A stretch of 64,000 bases of DNA, from the NCBI RefSeq assembly GCF_016623615.1, contig NZ_JAEHFX010000005.1:248001-312000 (forward strand). Reading direction: 5' to 3'. Shown here one piece after another: positions 7,887 through 15,007 of this stretch. Position 1 is the first letter of the stretch. Each line of letters starts with the position of its first letter. This stretch comes from Adhaeribacter terrigena. GTDB taxonomy: Bacteria > Bacteroidota > Bacteroidia > Cytophagales > Hymenobacteraceae. A model generated the notes under the pieces. It was not told the DNA's origin. It saw only the letters and a program-made list of their open reading frames with translations, and did no database searches. Both the position numbers and the translations under genes were made by a program.

Positions 7887-8387
7887 TTAACTAACAGCGG
7901 TTTTAGGCGCATTATCGGTTAAAAGGTTTTTGCGTTTCAGGTACGTGTCCATCATTTTCAGATCGTTTGGGTTGGTGAAAATGTTGAAGGGCAGGTAAAT
8001 GAACTGGGCTTTGGAAAGACTTAATAAATAATGGTCTTTGGTTTTCTTGGCGGTCTTGATCATGTCCCAGTTTACGGGCATGCCCTGGCGCTCGCTTATT
8101 TTCATCAGGATCTGACGGCCATCTATTTCGTAGTTCATTTTCTGGAAAAGCATTTTGTTTTGTTCCAGCTGGGTTACGCCGGCAAATTGTACGGCCCAGA
8201 AAAGCAAGTATAGCACTACAATTAAAATGGCAATGGAAATGAACCACCAGCTTGGCCAGATAAAGGCTAAACAAGCCAGCGCAACCGGGCCGACAATGTA
8301 CCACCACTGTTTTTTGAGCAGCTCCAGCATTGCGGTTTTAATGTAAAGCGCAGGTTCTAATTTGTACTTTTTGGTTTTGATCAGCAC
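7887..8387 (-). CDS. YcxB-like membrane protein
   Basis: A 166-residue protein beginning at GTG. The N-terminal 35 residues are hydrophilic (KTKKYKLEPALYIKTAMLELLKKQWW); then two close membrane helices follow at about 31-48 and 50-68 (IVGPVALACLAFIWPSWWF, ISIAILIVVLYLLFWAVQF). The C-terminal half is cytoplasmic with NYEIDGRQILMKISERQG and FIYLPFNIF, the layout of the YcxB-like family. Its function is not known. Downstream on the same strand are the two lipoprotein genes, 43 bases away, so it may head a small operon. Upstream lies the repeat gap 8388-9417. Confidence 0.72.
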   Translation of the reverse strand: MLIKTKKYKLEPALYIKTAMLELLKKQWWYIVGPVALACLAFIWPSWWFISIAILIVVLYLLFWAVQFAGVTQLEQNKMLFQKMNYEIDGRQILMKISERQGMPVNWDMIKTAKKTKDHYLLSLSKAQFIYLPFNIFTNPNDLKMMDTYLKRKNLLTDNAPKTAVS

Positions 8388-8739
8388 GTTGTAATAAATC
8401 TAAAATTTTTCGGGCACGGAAGCCCGGCTGCGGAAATTCAGCGCACAAAAGTAGTTAAAAAATTCTACGGAATAAAAATATGGTTTTTTTCGTGGGGTGA
8501 TTCTTTTTGAATTAAAGGGGCGGAAAGGTGTTTGTGCGTTTGGAAGGTTTTTTGATTTGAAAGGATAGCGTTTTTTTTGTCGTCCCGACTCTTTTTGTCA
8601 TTCCGATGTTAAGAGGGATCTATTTAAGCGAATACAAAAGTTTGCTATTGACTTTTTATACTTGAAAGGATAGCGTTTTCATAGCTTGCTTTAGTTCCTA
8701 ACTATTAGCTCTTAACTTTCAATTGAGCTTTCCCCCTCC

Positions 8740-8854
8740 AGCCGGGTGGCTTCGTTTCTGCGTTCGCGGCTGCAACCCTTCCTGCCCTGCCGGGCTGCCT
8801 CCTGCGTTGGCACCGGAAGTCTTGGAGGCCGCTCTCACAGAAACTGGTGTCAGT
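8740..8854 (+). repeat. Structured repeat core, copy 2
   Basis: It has the same nested pairing as at 5034: TTTCTG/CAGAAA, GCGGC/GCCGC, CTTCC/GGAAG and GCCC/GGGC. This copy has seven extra bases in the apical part, where GCCTCC could also pair with GGAGGC. Flanking hairpins AGCC-GGGT-GGCT and ACTG-GTGT-CAGT are kept. Confidence 0.75.
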
Positions 8855-9017
8855 TTCCCTCTGTAGCTGGCTTCTTTTTAGTTTAGTTATCTGGATGACG
8901 TGATTTTCAAGTTACGCTGCGCTGGCGATAGGCGGAAGATCAATTATGCGTAAAAGTTCACCTCCTTTTTAAGTCGCAGATCCCGGAGAATTTTGGGATA
9001 GGGGTTAGGGGTAATGC

Positions 9018-9223
9018 CGTCAACTTAAGAGAATCCATAGAAAATTATTGGGTCATTCTGAGCCTGTCGAAGAAACTTACGCGGAAATACAAGGGAATTC
9101 GAGCGAAGCAGTGAATTCCTTGCAGATTCGGTACGCCTTAGTTCCCTCGGCTGCTACGCAGTGGTCCTTTCGACTCTCGTCTCAGGAATGCTCGGGATGA
9201 CCCAATAATTATTTAAGTTGACG
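9018..9223. mobile_element. MITE-like 206-base inverted-repeat element
   Basis: The ends are an 11-bp perfect inverted repeat, CGTCAACTTAA and TTAAGTTGACG. Further in is a 14-bp perfect pair, AATTATTGGGTCAT (9043-9056) and ATGACCCAATAATT (9197-9210). The interior holds TCTGAGCCTGTCGAAG, a phrase familiar from Bacteroidota repeats, and a small hairpin GGAATTC...GAATTCC. It contains no reading frame of note. It splits the composite repeat copy 2, which argues for insertion. I could not define a target-site duplication. Confidence 0.65.
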
Positions 9224-9339
9224 ATATTGGGGGTTGGGGTGGTTGTATTACATTCTGAAAATCCTGCAAATTCAGAAAATTCAGATTCAGACAAATAATC
9301 CTGTCCATTCCATAAATCCTAAAAATCGTGTTCAGACTT

Positions 9340-9419
9340 CATTGCCGTCTGTTTTAGCTTACGGTACTACAGGAGGAAAAACGCCCTCCCCTGATTCAGG
9401 GGAGGGCTGGGGTGGGGTT
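9340..9419 (+). repeat. 80-base repeat with CCGT-ACGG and C/G-rich hairpins, copy 1
   Basis: TTGCCGTCTGTTTTAGCTTA, then CGGTACTACAGG, then a C-rich/G-rich palindrome and GGGGTGGGG. It matches 40685-40764 with only scattered changes, and a decayed copy begins at 40851. The palindrome doubles as the nadC terminator. Confidence 0.75.
9377..9407 (-). terminator. Intrinsic terminator of nadC, supplied by a repeat
   Basis: GCCCTCCCCTGA pairs perfectly with TCAGGGGAGGGC around a single T. On the minus strand it is followed by GTTTTTCC. It begins 11 bases past the nadC stop codon. Confidence 0.75.
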
Positions 9420-10281
9420 ACAGTTTTGTGGCTTTCAGACTCAGGTCTATGCTTTTTACCGAATGCGTGAGGGCGCCAACGGAAATATAATCGACGCCGG
9501 TTTCGGCTACGGCTCGGATGGTTTGCTCGGTAATGCCGCCGGAGGCTTCGGTTTCGAAACGGGAGCCGATGAGTTGTACGGCTTCTTTCATCATGGCCGG
9601 TGTCATGTTATCGAGCATGATTCTGTGGATGCCGCCAACTTCTAATGCCTGTTTTACTTCGTCGAGGTTGCGGGTTTCTACTTCAATTTTCAGGTCTTTT
9701 CCCAGGCGCTTCAAGTATTCCTGGGTGGCTTTTACGGCTCTCTCGATGCCGCCGGCGTAATCTACGTGGTTGTCTTTCAGGATGATCATGTCGAACAAGC
9801 CGTAGCGGTGGTTTACGCCGCCGCCGATTAAAACCGCCCATTTTTCGCAGATCCGGAAGTTCGGCGTGGTTTTGCGGGTATCTAATAATTTGGCGTTGGT
9901 CCCGGCAATTAAGTCGGTCAGGCTTTTGGTGTAGGTGGCAATGCCGCTCATGCGTTGCATGCAGTTCAGCACCAGACGTTCGGCGGTAAGAATGGATTGC
10001 GCTTTGCCGGTTACGGTTAAGGCTACGTCGCCGATCTGCACTTTTTGGCCGTCTTTCAATAGCGTTTCTACCTGCAGGTTCGGGTCTACTTCGCGGAAGA
10101 TCATTTCGGCCAGCTCTACGCCGGCTAAAATGCCGTTGCCTTTCACGAGCAGGCGCGCCTGGTTTTGGGCCTCGGCCGGGATAGAAGCTAAAGATGAATG
10201 ATCGCCGTCGCCGATGTCTTCGCGCAGCGCTGCCTGAATAAAGTTCGTCAGGTTTTCCGGGGTTAGGTAGAAAGGTTTCAC
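9418..10281 (-). CDS. nadC: Nicotinate-nucleotide pyrophosphorylase (quinolinate phosphoribosyltransferase)
   Basis: A 287-residue enzyme of normal length for NadC. It joins quinolinate and PRPP to give nicotinate mononucleotide, the step before NAD+ synthesis. The N-terminal domain holds REDIGDGDHSSLA, a marker of the family. The barrel domain has LNCMQRMSGIATYT, the substrate-binding RKTTPNFR, GGGVNHRYGLFDMILKDNH and, near the C-terminus, ASGGITEQTIRAVAETGVDYIS. The start is GTG; a near-consensus promoter box (TATCTTTA) ends only about four bases before it, so the message may lack a leader. It is a single gene between a repeat gap and the divergent secreted protein at 10439, and it shares no operon with nadA or nadB here. 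Confidence 0.96.
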   Translation of the reverse strand: MKPFYLTPENLTNFIQAALREDIGDGDHSSLASIPAEAQNQARLLVKGNGILAGVELAEMIFREVDPNLQVETLLKDGQKVQIGDVALTVTGKAQSILTAERLVLNCMQRMSGIATYTKSLTDLIAGTNAKLLDTRKTTPNFRICEKWAVLIGGGVNHRYGLFDMIILKDNHVDYAGGIERAVKATQEYLKRLGKDLKIEVETRNLDEVKQALEVGGIHRIMLDNMTPAMMKEAVQLIGSRFETEASGGITEQTIRAVAETGVDYISVGALTHSVKSIDLSLKATKL

Positions 10282-10438
10282 GGGGTAAAGATATTAAAAG
10301 CTACAGGTTTCTGAAGAAGTTTTCCGGAATTTCCGGGCAACGGGGTTTTATACGGGAAATTTTTAATTTTCAGCGAAAGGCTAGGCAACGATAAGCTAAC
10401 ATTCTGCGACCTCTATTTACAACCCTCACTTTTTTACT

Positions 10439-11866
10439 ATGAAACTCTACCGTTTTAAAATGCTTTTGTTTGCTCTGCTGTGCTTTTCAGGACTTTATGG
10501 AAATGCGCAATCCTGGAATTGGGTAAGCCACAACAATTTCGGCCCACGGGAGTTAATAAATGTGGTTGCTGACCAGAATGGCTATATCTATGCATCGGGA
10601 ATTGATAGCGCGGGAGGGAAATTAACGAAATATAGGCCTAACGGTATTATGATCTGGTCTAAGGATTCAATTGGAGCAATACAGGGGTTATCTATTGATG
10701 TTAATGACAATTTATATATAACCGCTGAAGCTGGCGGTGCTCTCACCGCCCGAACCTCTCATTTTGTGACCAAGTTAGATAGTGCCGGAAATCGTCTCTG
10801 GACCAAAGGTGTATCTGCATACATTTCACCAATCGATCTTCCGACTATTACGCTATTTGCCAGTGCCGCAGATTCTGCCGGTAATGCGTACATGTCCGGT
10901 GATATTGAGTCCATATCGGGATTAACGCAGTTCGATACAATTCCTTTAAGCAACTTAGCGCCTCATAATTATTTTTTAGCGAAATATAACAGTGCCGGCA
11001 AAATTCAATGGCTGAAGTTCTTCAACGATCCGGTTTATGCTATCGCCTGTGGCCCGCAGGGTAGTTATTTCATAGAATCCGGAACATATTTCCAGAAATA
11101 TGGGGTGAATGATTCTTTGATCTGGCAACAGAACTTTTCCGGGACATTTAATTCATCTGTTCCATATATTTTTCACAATAAACTTGTAGCCGATGCCCAG
11201 GGCAACCTCTTTGTAGTTGGCAATAAGCTGGCAAAATACAACAGCAATGGCACCTTGGCCTGGATAAAGAATGTTACCGGAAGAGATCTTGCTTTCACGT
11301 ATTCCGGCAATATTGTTGTAACCGGGGCCTTTTTCGGGAGCTTGATTTTAGGAAATGGCGTGCCAGATCTTATTTCTACTTCAGCAGGGCCAACGCTTTT
11401 TGTAGCCCAGTTTTACGAAGTAGATGGAAGCGCCAATTGGGCAAAACAAGCCGGCACTTTGGGGTGGAATTCCGGCGACGCCATTGTGAGTTTACCGAAC
11501 GGGAATTGTGTGATTGCCGGTGATTTTAATTCCGGGAGCAGTTTTGACCAGCATATTTTTACCGGAAACGGATTTTTCTTAGCTGAACTTAATACTACTT
11601 TGCTGGGAATTTCTGAAAACGGCGCCTCCACGCATTTTCAACTTTATCCAAACCCTGCAACTTCCAAAGTAACCCTCTCCAACCCGGATTTCCGGAATGC
11701 AAGCGTAGAAATATTTGATGTTGCCGGGAAGAAAATGCTGGAAAAAGTTTATTTTTCAGGAAGCGATCTGAGCATTCTAACCGAAAGCTGGCCGGCTGGT
11801 TTGTACATCATCAAAGTTTCCTCCAAAGGAAAGATTTTCAATCAAAAGTTTATTGTTCAGCGCTAA
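10439..11866 (+). CDS. Secreted beta-propeller-like protein with T9SS type A sorting domain
   Basis: A 475-residue secreted protein. The signal peptide is MKLYRFKMLLFALLCFSGLYGNAQ. Residues 25-390 hold repeating blade-like units, each with phrases such as GYIYASGI, NLYITAEA, NAYMSGDI, NLFVVGN and NCVIAGDF, each near a Lys-Tyr-x-x-x-Gly-x-x-x-W strand (KYRPNGIMIW, KYNSAGKIQW, KYNSNGTLAW). These resemble SBBP/delta-60-type propeller repeats. The last 75 residues form a T9SS type A domain (FQLYPNPATSKVTL, VEIFDVAGKKML, WPAGLYIIKVSSKGK). It would be exported and either anchored or released. The role is unknown. It is followed at once by a 16-bp element, a two-way terminator and a second element. 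Confidence 0.82.
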   Translation: MKLYRFKMLLFALLCFSGLYGNAQSWNWVSHNNFGPRELINVVADQNGYIYASGIDSAGGKLTKYRPNGIMIWSKDSIGAIQGLSIDVNDNLYITAEAGGALTARTSHFVTKLDSAGNRLWTKGVSAYISPIDLPTITLFASAADSAGNAYMSGDIESISGLTQFDTIPLSNLAPHNYFLAKYNSAGKIQWLKFFNDPVYAIACGPQGSYFIESGTYFQKYGVNDSLIWQQNFSGTFNSSVPYIFHNKLVADAQGNLFVVGNKLAKYNSNGTLAWIKNVTGRDLAFTYSGNIVVTGAFFGSLILGNGVPDLISTSAGPTLFVAQFYEVDGSANWAKQAGTLGWNSGDAIVSLPNGNCVIAGDFNSGSSFDQHIFTGNGFFLAELNTTLLGISENGASTHFQLYPNPATSKVTLSNPDFRNASVEIFDVAGKKMLEKVYFSGSDLSILTESWPAGLYIIKVSSKGKIFNQKFIVQR

Positions 11867-11869
11867 ACC

Positions 11870-11949
11870 AAAACGCTATCCCAAACCACAAAAAAAGTCG
11901 TTCCGAATTGCTTCAGAACGACTTTTTGGGTTTAAAACCATACCGTTTG
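11870..11949. repeat. Pair of 16-bp elements flanking a two-way terminator
   Basis: AAAACGCTATCCCAAA (11870-11885) lies on the left and AAAACCATACCGTTTG (11934-11949) on the right of the terminator at 11892-11927. The two flanking genes are convergent, so each gene end has its own copy. Confidence 0.7.
11892..11927. terminator. Two-way intrinsic terminator between convergent genes
   Basis: AAAAAGTCGTTC pairs with GAACGACTTTTT around a 12-base loop. A-run and T-run make it work in both directions, for the gene ending at 11866 and the one ending at 11988. Confidence 0.88.
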
Positions 11950-11987
11950 CTTAGCTTGTTTTCAGAGCTGCAGAGAAGGCAACAGCA

Positions 11988-12392
11988 TTACTCTTTGGTA
12001 AAGTCTATGGTATCAATTCTATAACTGCCGCCAAACTGTTTTACTACTACAAAAACGCGGTACGAACCGGCTTTGGAGGTGTATTTACCGATGGCGTATT
12101 TCTGGCCTTCGTTGGAAGAACCCTGGTGCAGGTATTCGAAACTGGCGGGCGGGGTTTTGCTGAAGAAATCTCTTAAAACAAACTCGGCCTGGGCCTGGCT
12201 GTAACTCGCTTTGTCGCCGTTTAAGCCAACTTCTACGGAGTTATTGAAGTAGCGTGCCACCTCTTTTGCCGAACCAGCTTTTATGGCTGATCTTACTCCG
12301 TTCAAGGCATCGTCGCCGGATTGGGCAAAGGCAAAAACGGTAGCAAAAAATGCCAGGAAAGTGGTTAAAAATATAAACTTGAAAACTTTCAT
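11988..12392 (-). CDS. DUF4783 domain protein, secreted
   Basis: A 134-residue exported protein. The start chosen is the ATG before a typical signal peptide (MKVFKFIFLTTFLAFFATVFAFAQ); the longer frame adds 27 residues without sense. The mature part has GVRSAIKAGSAKEVARYFN, VEVGLNGDKASYSQAQAEFVLRDFF (split here for reading), YLHQGSSNEGQKYAIGKY and YRVFVVVKQFGGSYRIDTI. This is the pattern of DUF4783, a small NTF2-like periplasmic family of Bacteroidota with unknown function. It is divergent to gpmI, and the 140-base space between them would hold both promoters. In many Bacteroidota DUF4783 genes lie near nadC, and here nadC is about 1.7 kb away. Confidence 0.85.
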   Translation of the reverse strand: MKVFKFIFLTTFLAFFATVFAFAQSGDDALNGVRSAIKAGSAKEVARYFNNSVEVGLNGDKASYSQAQAEFVLRDFFSKTPPASFEYLHQGSSNEGQKYAIGKYTSKAGSYRVFVVVKQFGGSYRIDTIDFTKE

Positions 12393-12520
12393 TTTATTTA
12401 ATAGCGTGATGTTGAAAGGCTTAATACCAAAATGATGCCAGTCTTTTGTTCTAAGCCTGATCTGTTTACGCATATTAGCGGCCGAAACTAAGAATAATTC
12501 CGCTATTTTCTGAATTTGCC

Positions 12521-12528
12521 TATCTTTG
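12521..12528 (+). promoter_or_regulatory. -7 promoter box of gpmI, close to the start codon
   Basis: TATCTTTG matches TAnnTTTG exactly. The gpmI ATG begins four bases after it, so transcription would start at or very near the start codon. Confidence 0.55.
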
Positions 12529-12532
12529 TTTC

Positions 12533-14059
12533 ATGAATAAAAAAGTACTGCTCGTTATTCTGGACGGCTGGGGCATTGCCGCCGATAAAAATGTTTCGGC
12601 TGTAGATAAAGCTCACACCCCTTTCATCGATTCGCTTTACACCCGGTTCCCGCACGCCAAACTGCAGGCATCCGGTGAGGCGGTTGGTTTACCGGATGGA
12701 CAAATGGGGAATTCGGAAGTGGGGCATATGAACATTGGTGCCGGCCGCGTAGTGTACCAGGATCTGGTGAAGATCAACAAAGCCATCCGCGACCGCCAGC
12801 TCGATAAAAACCCGGTACTGGTAGAAACCCTGGAGTATGCTAAAGCCAATAAAAAGAACGTGCACCTGATCGGGCTGCTTTCCGATGGCGGCGTGCATTC
12901 GCACATCGATCATTTGAAGGCGCTTTGCACCATTGCCCACGACGCAGGCGTGCATAACGTATTTGTGCATGCTTTTACCGATGGCCGCGATACCGACCCG
13001 AAAGGCGGCGTGAAATACATGCGTGATCTGGAGGAACACATGGATAAAAATTCCGGCAAGATTGCTACCATAGTTGGCCGTTATTATGCCATGGACCGCG
13101 ACAACCGCTGGGAACGCGTAAAAGTAGCCTACGATGCCATGGTAAACGGTACTGGTTTCCACACCCAAAGTCTGATGAACGCGGTGCTGCAAAGCTATAA
13201 CGAAGGCGTAACCGACGAATTTATCATGCCCATTATAAAAGTAGATAACGACGGCAACCCGATCGCTTTAATAAAAGACGACGACGTGGTGATCTGCTTT
13301 AATTACCGCACCGACCGCGGCCGCGAAATTACGCAGGCACTCACACAGAAGGATTTCCACGAGCAGAACATGCACAAGCTGAACCTGCACTACGTTACGC
13401 TCACCAATTACGACGATACGTTTGTAGGCGTAAAACCGATCTTCGATAAAGATAACCTGAACAATACACTGGGCGAAGTGCTGGCCAGAGCCGGAAAAAA
13501 GCAGATCCGCGCGGCCGAAACTGAAAAATACCCGCACGTAACCTTCTTCTTCTCCGGCGGGCGCGAAACCAACTTTGAAGGTGAAAAGCGTATTTTATGC
13601 GCTTCGCCCAAAGTGGCTACCTACGACCTGCAACCGGAAATGAGCGCCTTTGAACTGCGCGACGCGCTGGTGCCGGAACTTGAAACGCAGGAGCCCGATT
13701 TTGTGGTGCTGAACTTCGCTAACCCGGATATGGTAGGCCATACCGGCGTATTCGAAGCCGCCGTAAAAGCCTGCGAAACGGTAGACCAATGCGCCGAAAA
13801 AGTGGTGACTACGGCTTTAGCTCATAATTACGCCTGCATCATCATCGCCGACCACGGAAACGCCGATTGCATGATAAACCCGGATGGCACGCCAAATACC
13901 GCGCATACCACCAGCCTGGTGCCGTTTATTGTAGCCGATAACGATTTTAAAGGCACCCTGAAAAACGGTAAACTCGGCGACATTGCTCCAACGGTTTTAG
14001 AACTGATGGGCCTTGAAAAACCAGTTGAAATGACCGGCGAATCATTGCTGGGTTTGTAA
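12533..14059 (+). CDS. gpmI: 2,3-bisphosphoglycerate-independent phosphoglycerate mutase
   Basis: A 508-residue, full-length glycolytic enzyme that interconverts 3- and 2-phosphoglycerate with a phosphoserine intermediate and two metal ions, usually Mn2+. The N-terminus holds the first metal site (LLVILDGWGI, Asp11). The nucleophile is Ser61 in GQMGNSEVGHMNIGAGR. The inserted phosphotransferase domain shows HAFTDGRDTDPKGG and GRYYAMDRDNRWERVKVAYD. The C-terminal phosphatase-like half has NFANPDMVGHTG and CIIIADHGNADCM, which supply the remaining metal ligands. The gene is a single unit. The stop is followed by an array of octamers (14062-14196) before the next gene. Confidence 0.98.
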   Translation: MNKKVLLVILDGWGIAADKNVSAVDKAHTPFIDSLYTRFPHAKLQASGEAVGLPDGQMGNSEVGHMNIGAGRVVYQDLVKINKAIRDRQLDKNPVLVETLEYAKANKKNVHLIGLLSDGGVHSHIDHLKALCTIAHDAGVHNVFVHAFTDGRDTDPKGGVKYMRDLEEHMDKNSGKIATIVGRYYAMDRDNRWERVKVAYDAMVNGTGFHTQSLMNAVLQSYNEGVTDEFIMPIIKVDNDGNPIALIKDDDVVICFNYRTDRGREITQALTQKDFHEQNMHKLNLHYVTLTNYDDTFVGVKPIFDKDNLNNTLGEVLARAGKKQIRAAETEKYPHVTFFFSGGRETNFEGEKRILCASPKVATYDLQPEMSAFELRDALVPELETQEPDFVVLNFANPDMVGHTGVFEAAVKACETVDQCAEKVVTTALAHNYACIIIADHGNADCMINPDGTPNTAHTTSLVPFIVADNDFKGTLKNGKLGDIAPTVLELMGLEKPVEMTGESLLGL

Positions 14060-14061
14060 AG

Positions 14062-14196
14062 GAATTATTGAATGAGAGAATGATTGAATGAGGAAATGTG
14101 GAAATGAACTTTCATGCAATCCTTCATTACTCATTCTCCCATTCAATTATTCAATTATTCTCCCATTCAGTCATTTTCTCACTCTCCAATTTCCTG
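14062..14196. repeat. Facing arrays of 8-bp units
   Basis: Left arm (14062-14109): GAATTATT, GAATGAGA, GAATGATT, GAATGAGG, AAATGTGG, AAATGAAC, in register every 8 bases. Right arm (14125-14196): units on the complementary pattern such as CCCATTCA, ATTATTCA, ATTATTCT. The two arms could pair. The array fills the gap between gpmI and the next gene. Confidence 0.7.
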
Positions 14197-14213
14197 ATTC
14201 AACCATTAAAATT

Positions 14214-14801
14214 ATGCTTCGGAAACTACTTTTTAGCGGCATTCTGATACCGTTTTTAGGGCTGGCCGGCTGCTCCGATTCTGCGCCGGTGAAACCTGTT
14301 TCCGAAGCCGCGTATTTTGATGTGCCGGGATTTATGCAGCAGCAACTGGTTTTATTAAAAAAGCAGCAGCCCGCTTTGCAGAAAACGGTATGGGTAAACC
14401 ATGAAAAACCCGAAACGCAGCAACTGCAAAATATTAACTGGGAAAAAGAACTGCAGCATTTCCTGGAAATTGACCTGAATAAAAAAGCGTTGCAGGGTGG
14501 CTACGAAGTTTCTGAACATAATACTGCTGCTGGCAAACGTACGGTTTACACCCGCAAAGCCGACGTAAACACGCCGATTAAAACCCTGGAGATCTTTACC
14601 GATAAAGCAAATGCGGTAAAAGAATTACGGGCGGTTTCGGAAGAAAAAAACGCACTTTTTTTTAACCGTGAAGAACGCTTCCTGAGTCTTGGCACGGATC
14701 AAATATTGCAGAAATATTATGTTTCCGGCGTCCAGAAAGTGCTTTTATTCGATTCTTTGCATTATACCGCGAAAGCTTCCACTACCGGGGAACTAAAATA
14801 A
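14214..14801 (+). CDS. Lipoprotein of unknown function
   Basis: A 195-residue lipoprotein. The start used is the ATG before MLRKLLFSGILIPFLGLAGC, whose lipobox LAGC puts the lipid on Cys20; the upstream frame runs through the octamer array and is not credible. The mature protein has helical PGFMQQQLVLLKKQQPALQK, then WEKELQHFLEIDLNKKALQGG and a beta-rich rest (TVYTRKADVNTPIKTLEIF, FNREERFLSLGTDQILQKYYV, VLLFDSLHYTAKAS). The pattern suggests a two-part periplasmic domain, but I do not recognise a family. It is followed by about 200 bases and a promoter for the metalloprotease gene. Confidence 0.68.
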   Translation: MLRKLLFSGILIPFLGLAGCSDSAPVKPVSEAAYFDVPGFMQQQLVLLKKQQPALQKTVWVNHEKPETQQLQNINWEKELQHFLEIDLNKKALQGGYEVSEHNTAAGKRTVYTRKADVNTPIKTLEIFTDKANAVKELRAVSEEKNALFFNREERFLSLGTDQILQKYYVSGVQKVLLFDSLHYTAKASTTGELK

Positions 14802-15007
14802 CACGCTAATCCTTTCCCTTCTTTTTATATTCAGTTGCCTCAGCTTTCATATTTTTTTTATTGGCAATTTGCTATATTGCATGCTGTCAATGGCTTAAAG
14901 TGCTTTAAACCGGATTTATTTGAATGTATCAGGTAAAACGGAAGAAGTGCTGCATCATCTGGAATTTTTTTAACAGTTATAACTTTCACCCTAACCTTTA
15001 CTCACAA

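Larger units (their letters stand above)
8560..9337 (+). repeat. Composite intergenic repeat, copy 2, interrupted by a hairpin element (gap 8388-9417)
   Basis: The 1030-base gap holds no gene. It repeats the order seen at 4756-5318: 16-bp element (8560-8578), the GAGGGATCTATTTAAGCGAA segment, second element (8665-8679), AT-rich lead, folded core (8740-8854), CGCTGCGCTGGCG (near 8914-8926) and the ATCCTGTCCATTCCATAAAT tail ending in GTGTTCAGAC. Unlike copy 1, a 206-base inverted-repeat element (9018-9223) lies before the tail. Confidence 0.85.

Noticed and set aside
4758-8679. Reading the element as a promoter (TACCGTTTTG-like -7 box)
   Set aside because: The spacing after TA is one base too long for TAnnTTTG, there is no -33 box at the right distance, and many copies lie after stop codons of convergent genes.
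9018-9223. A complete insertion sequence
   Set aside because: No transposase frame lies between the inverted repeats; only a non-autonomous element is supported.
10059-10073. TTCAATAGCGTTTCT inside nadC resembling the 16-bp element
   Set aside because: It lies in conserved coding sequence and lacks the A-rich arm and the extended half.
14062-14196. CRISPR array (short repeats with spacers)
   Set aside because: Units are 8 bp, degenerate and without spacers; no cas genes are present anywhere in the window.
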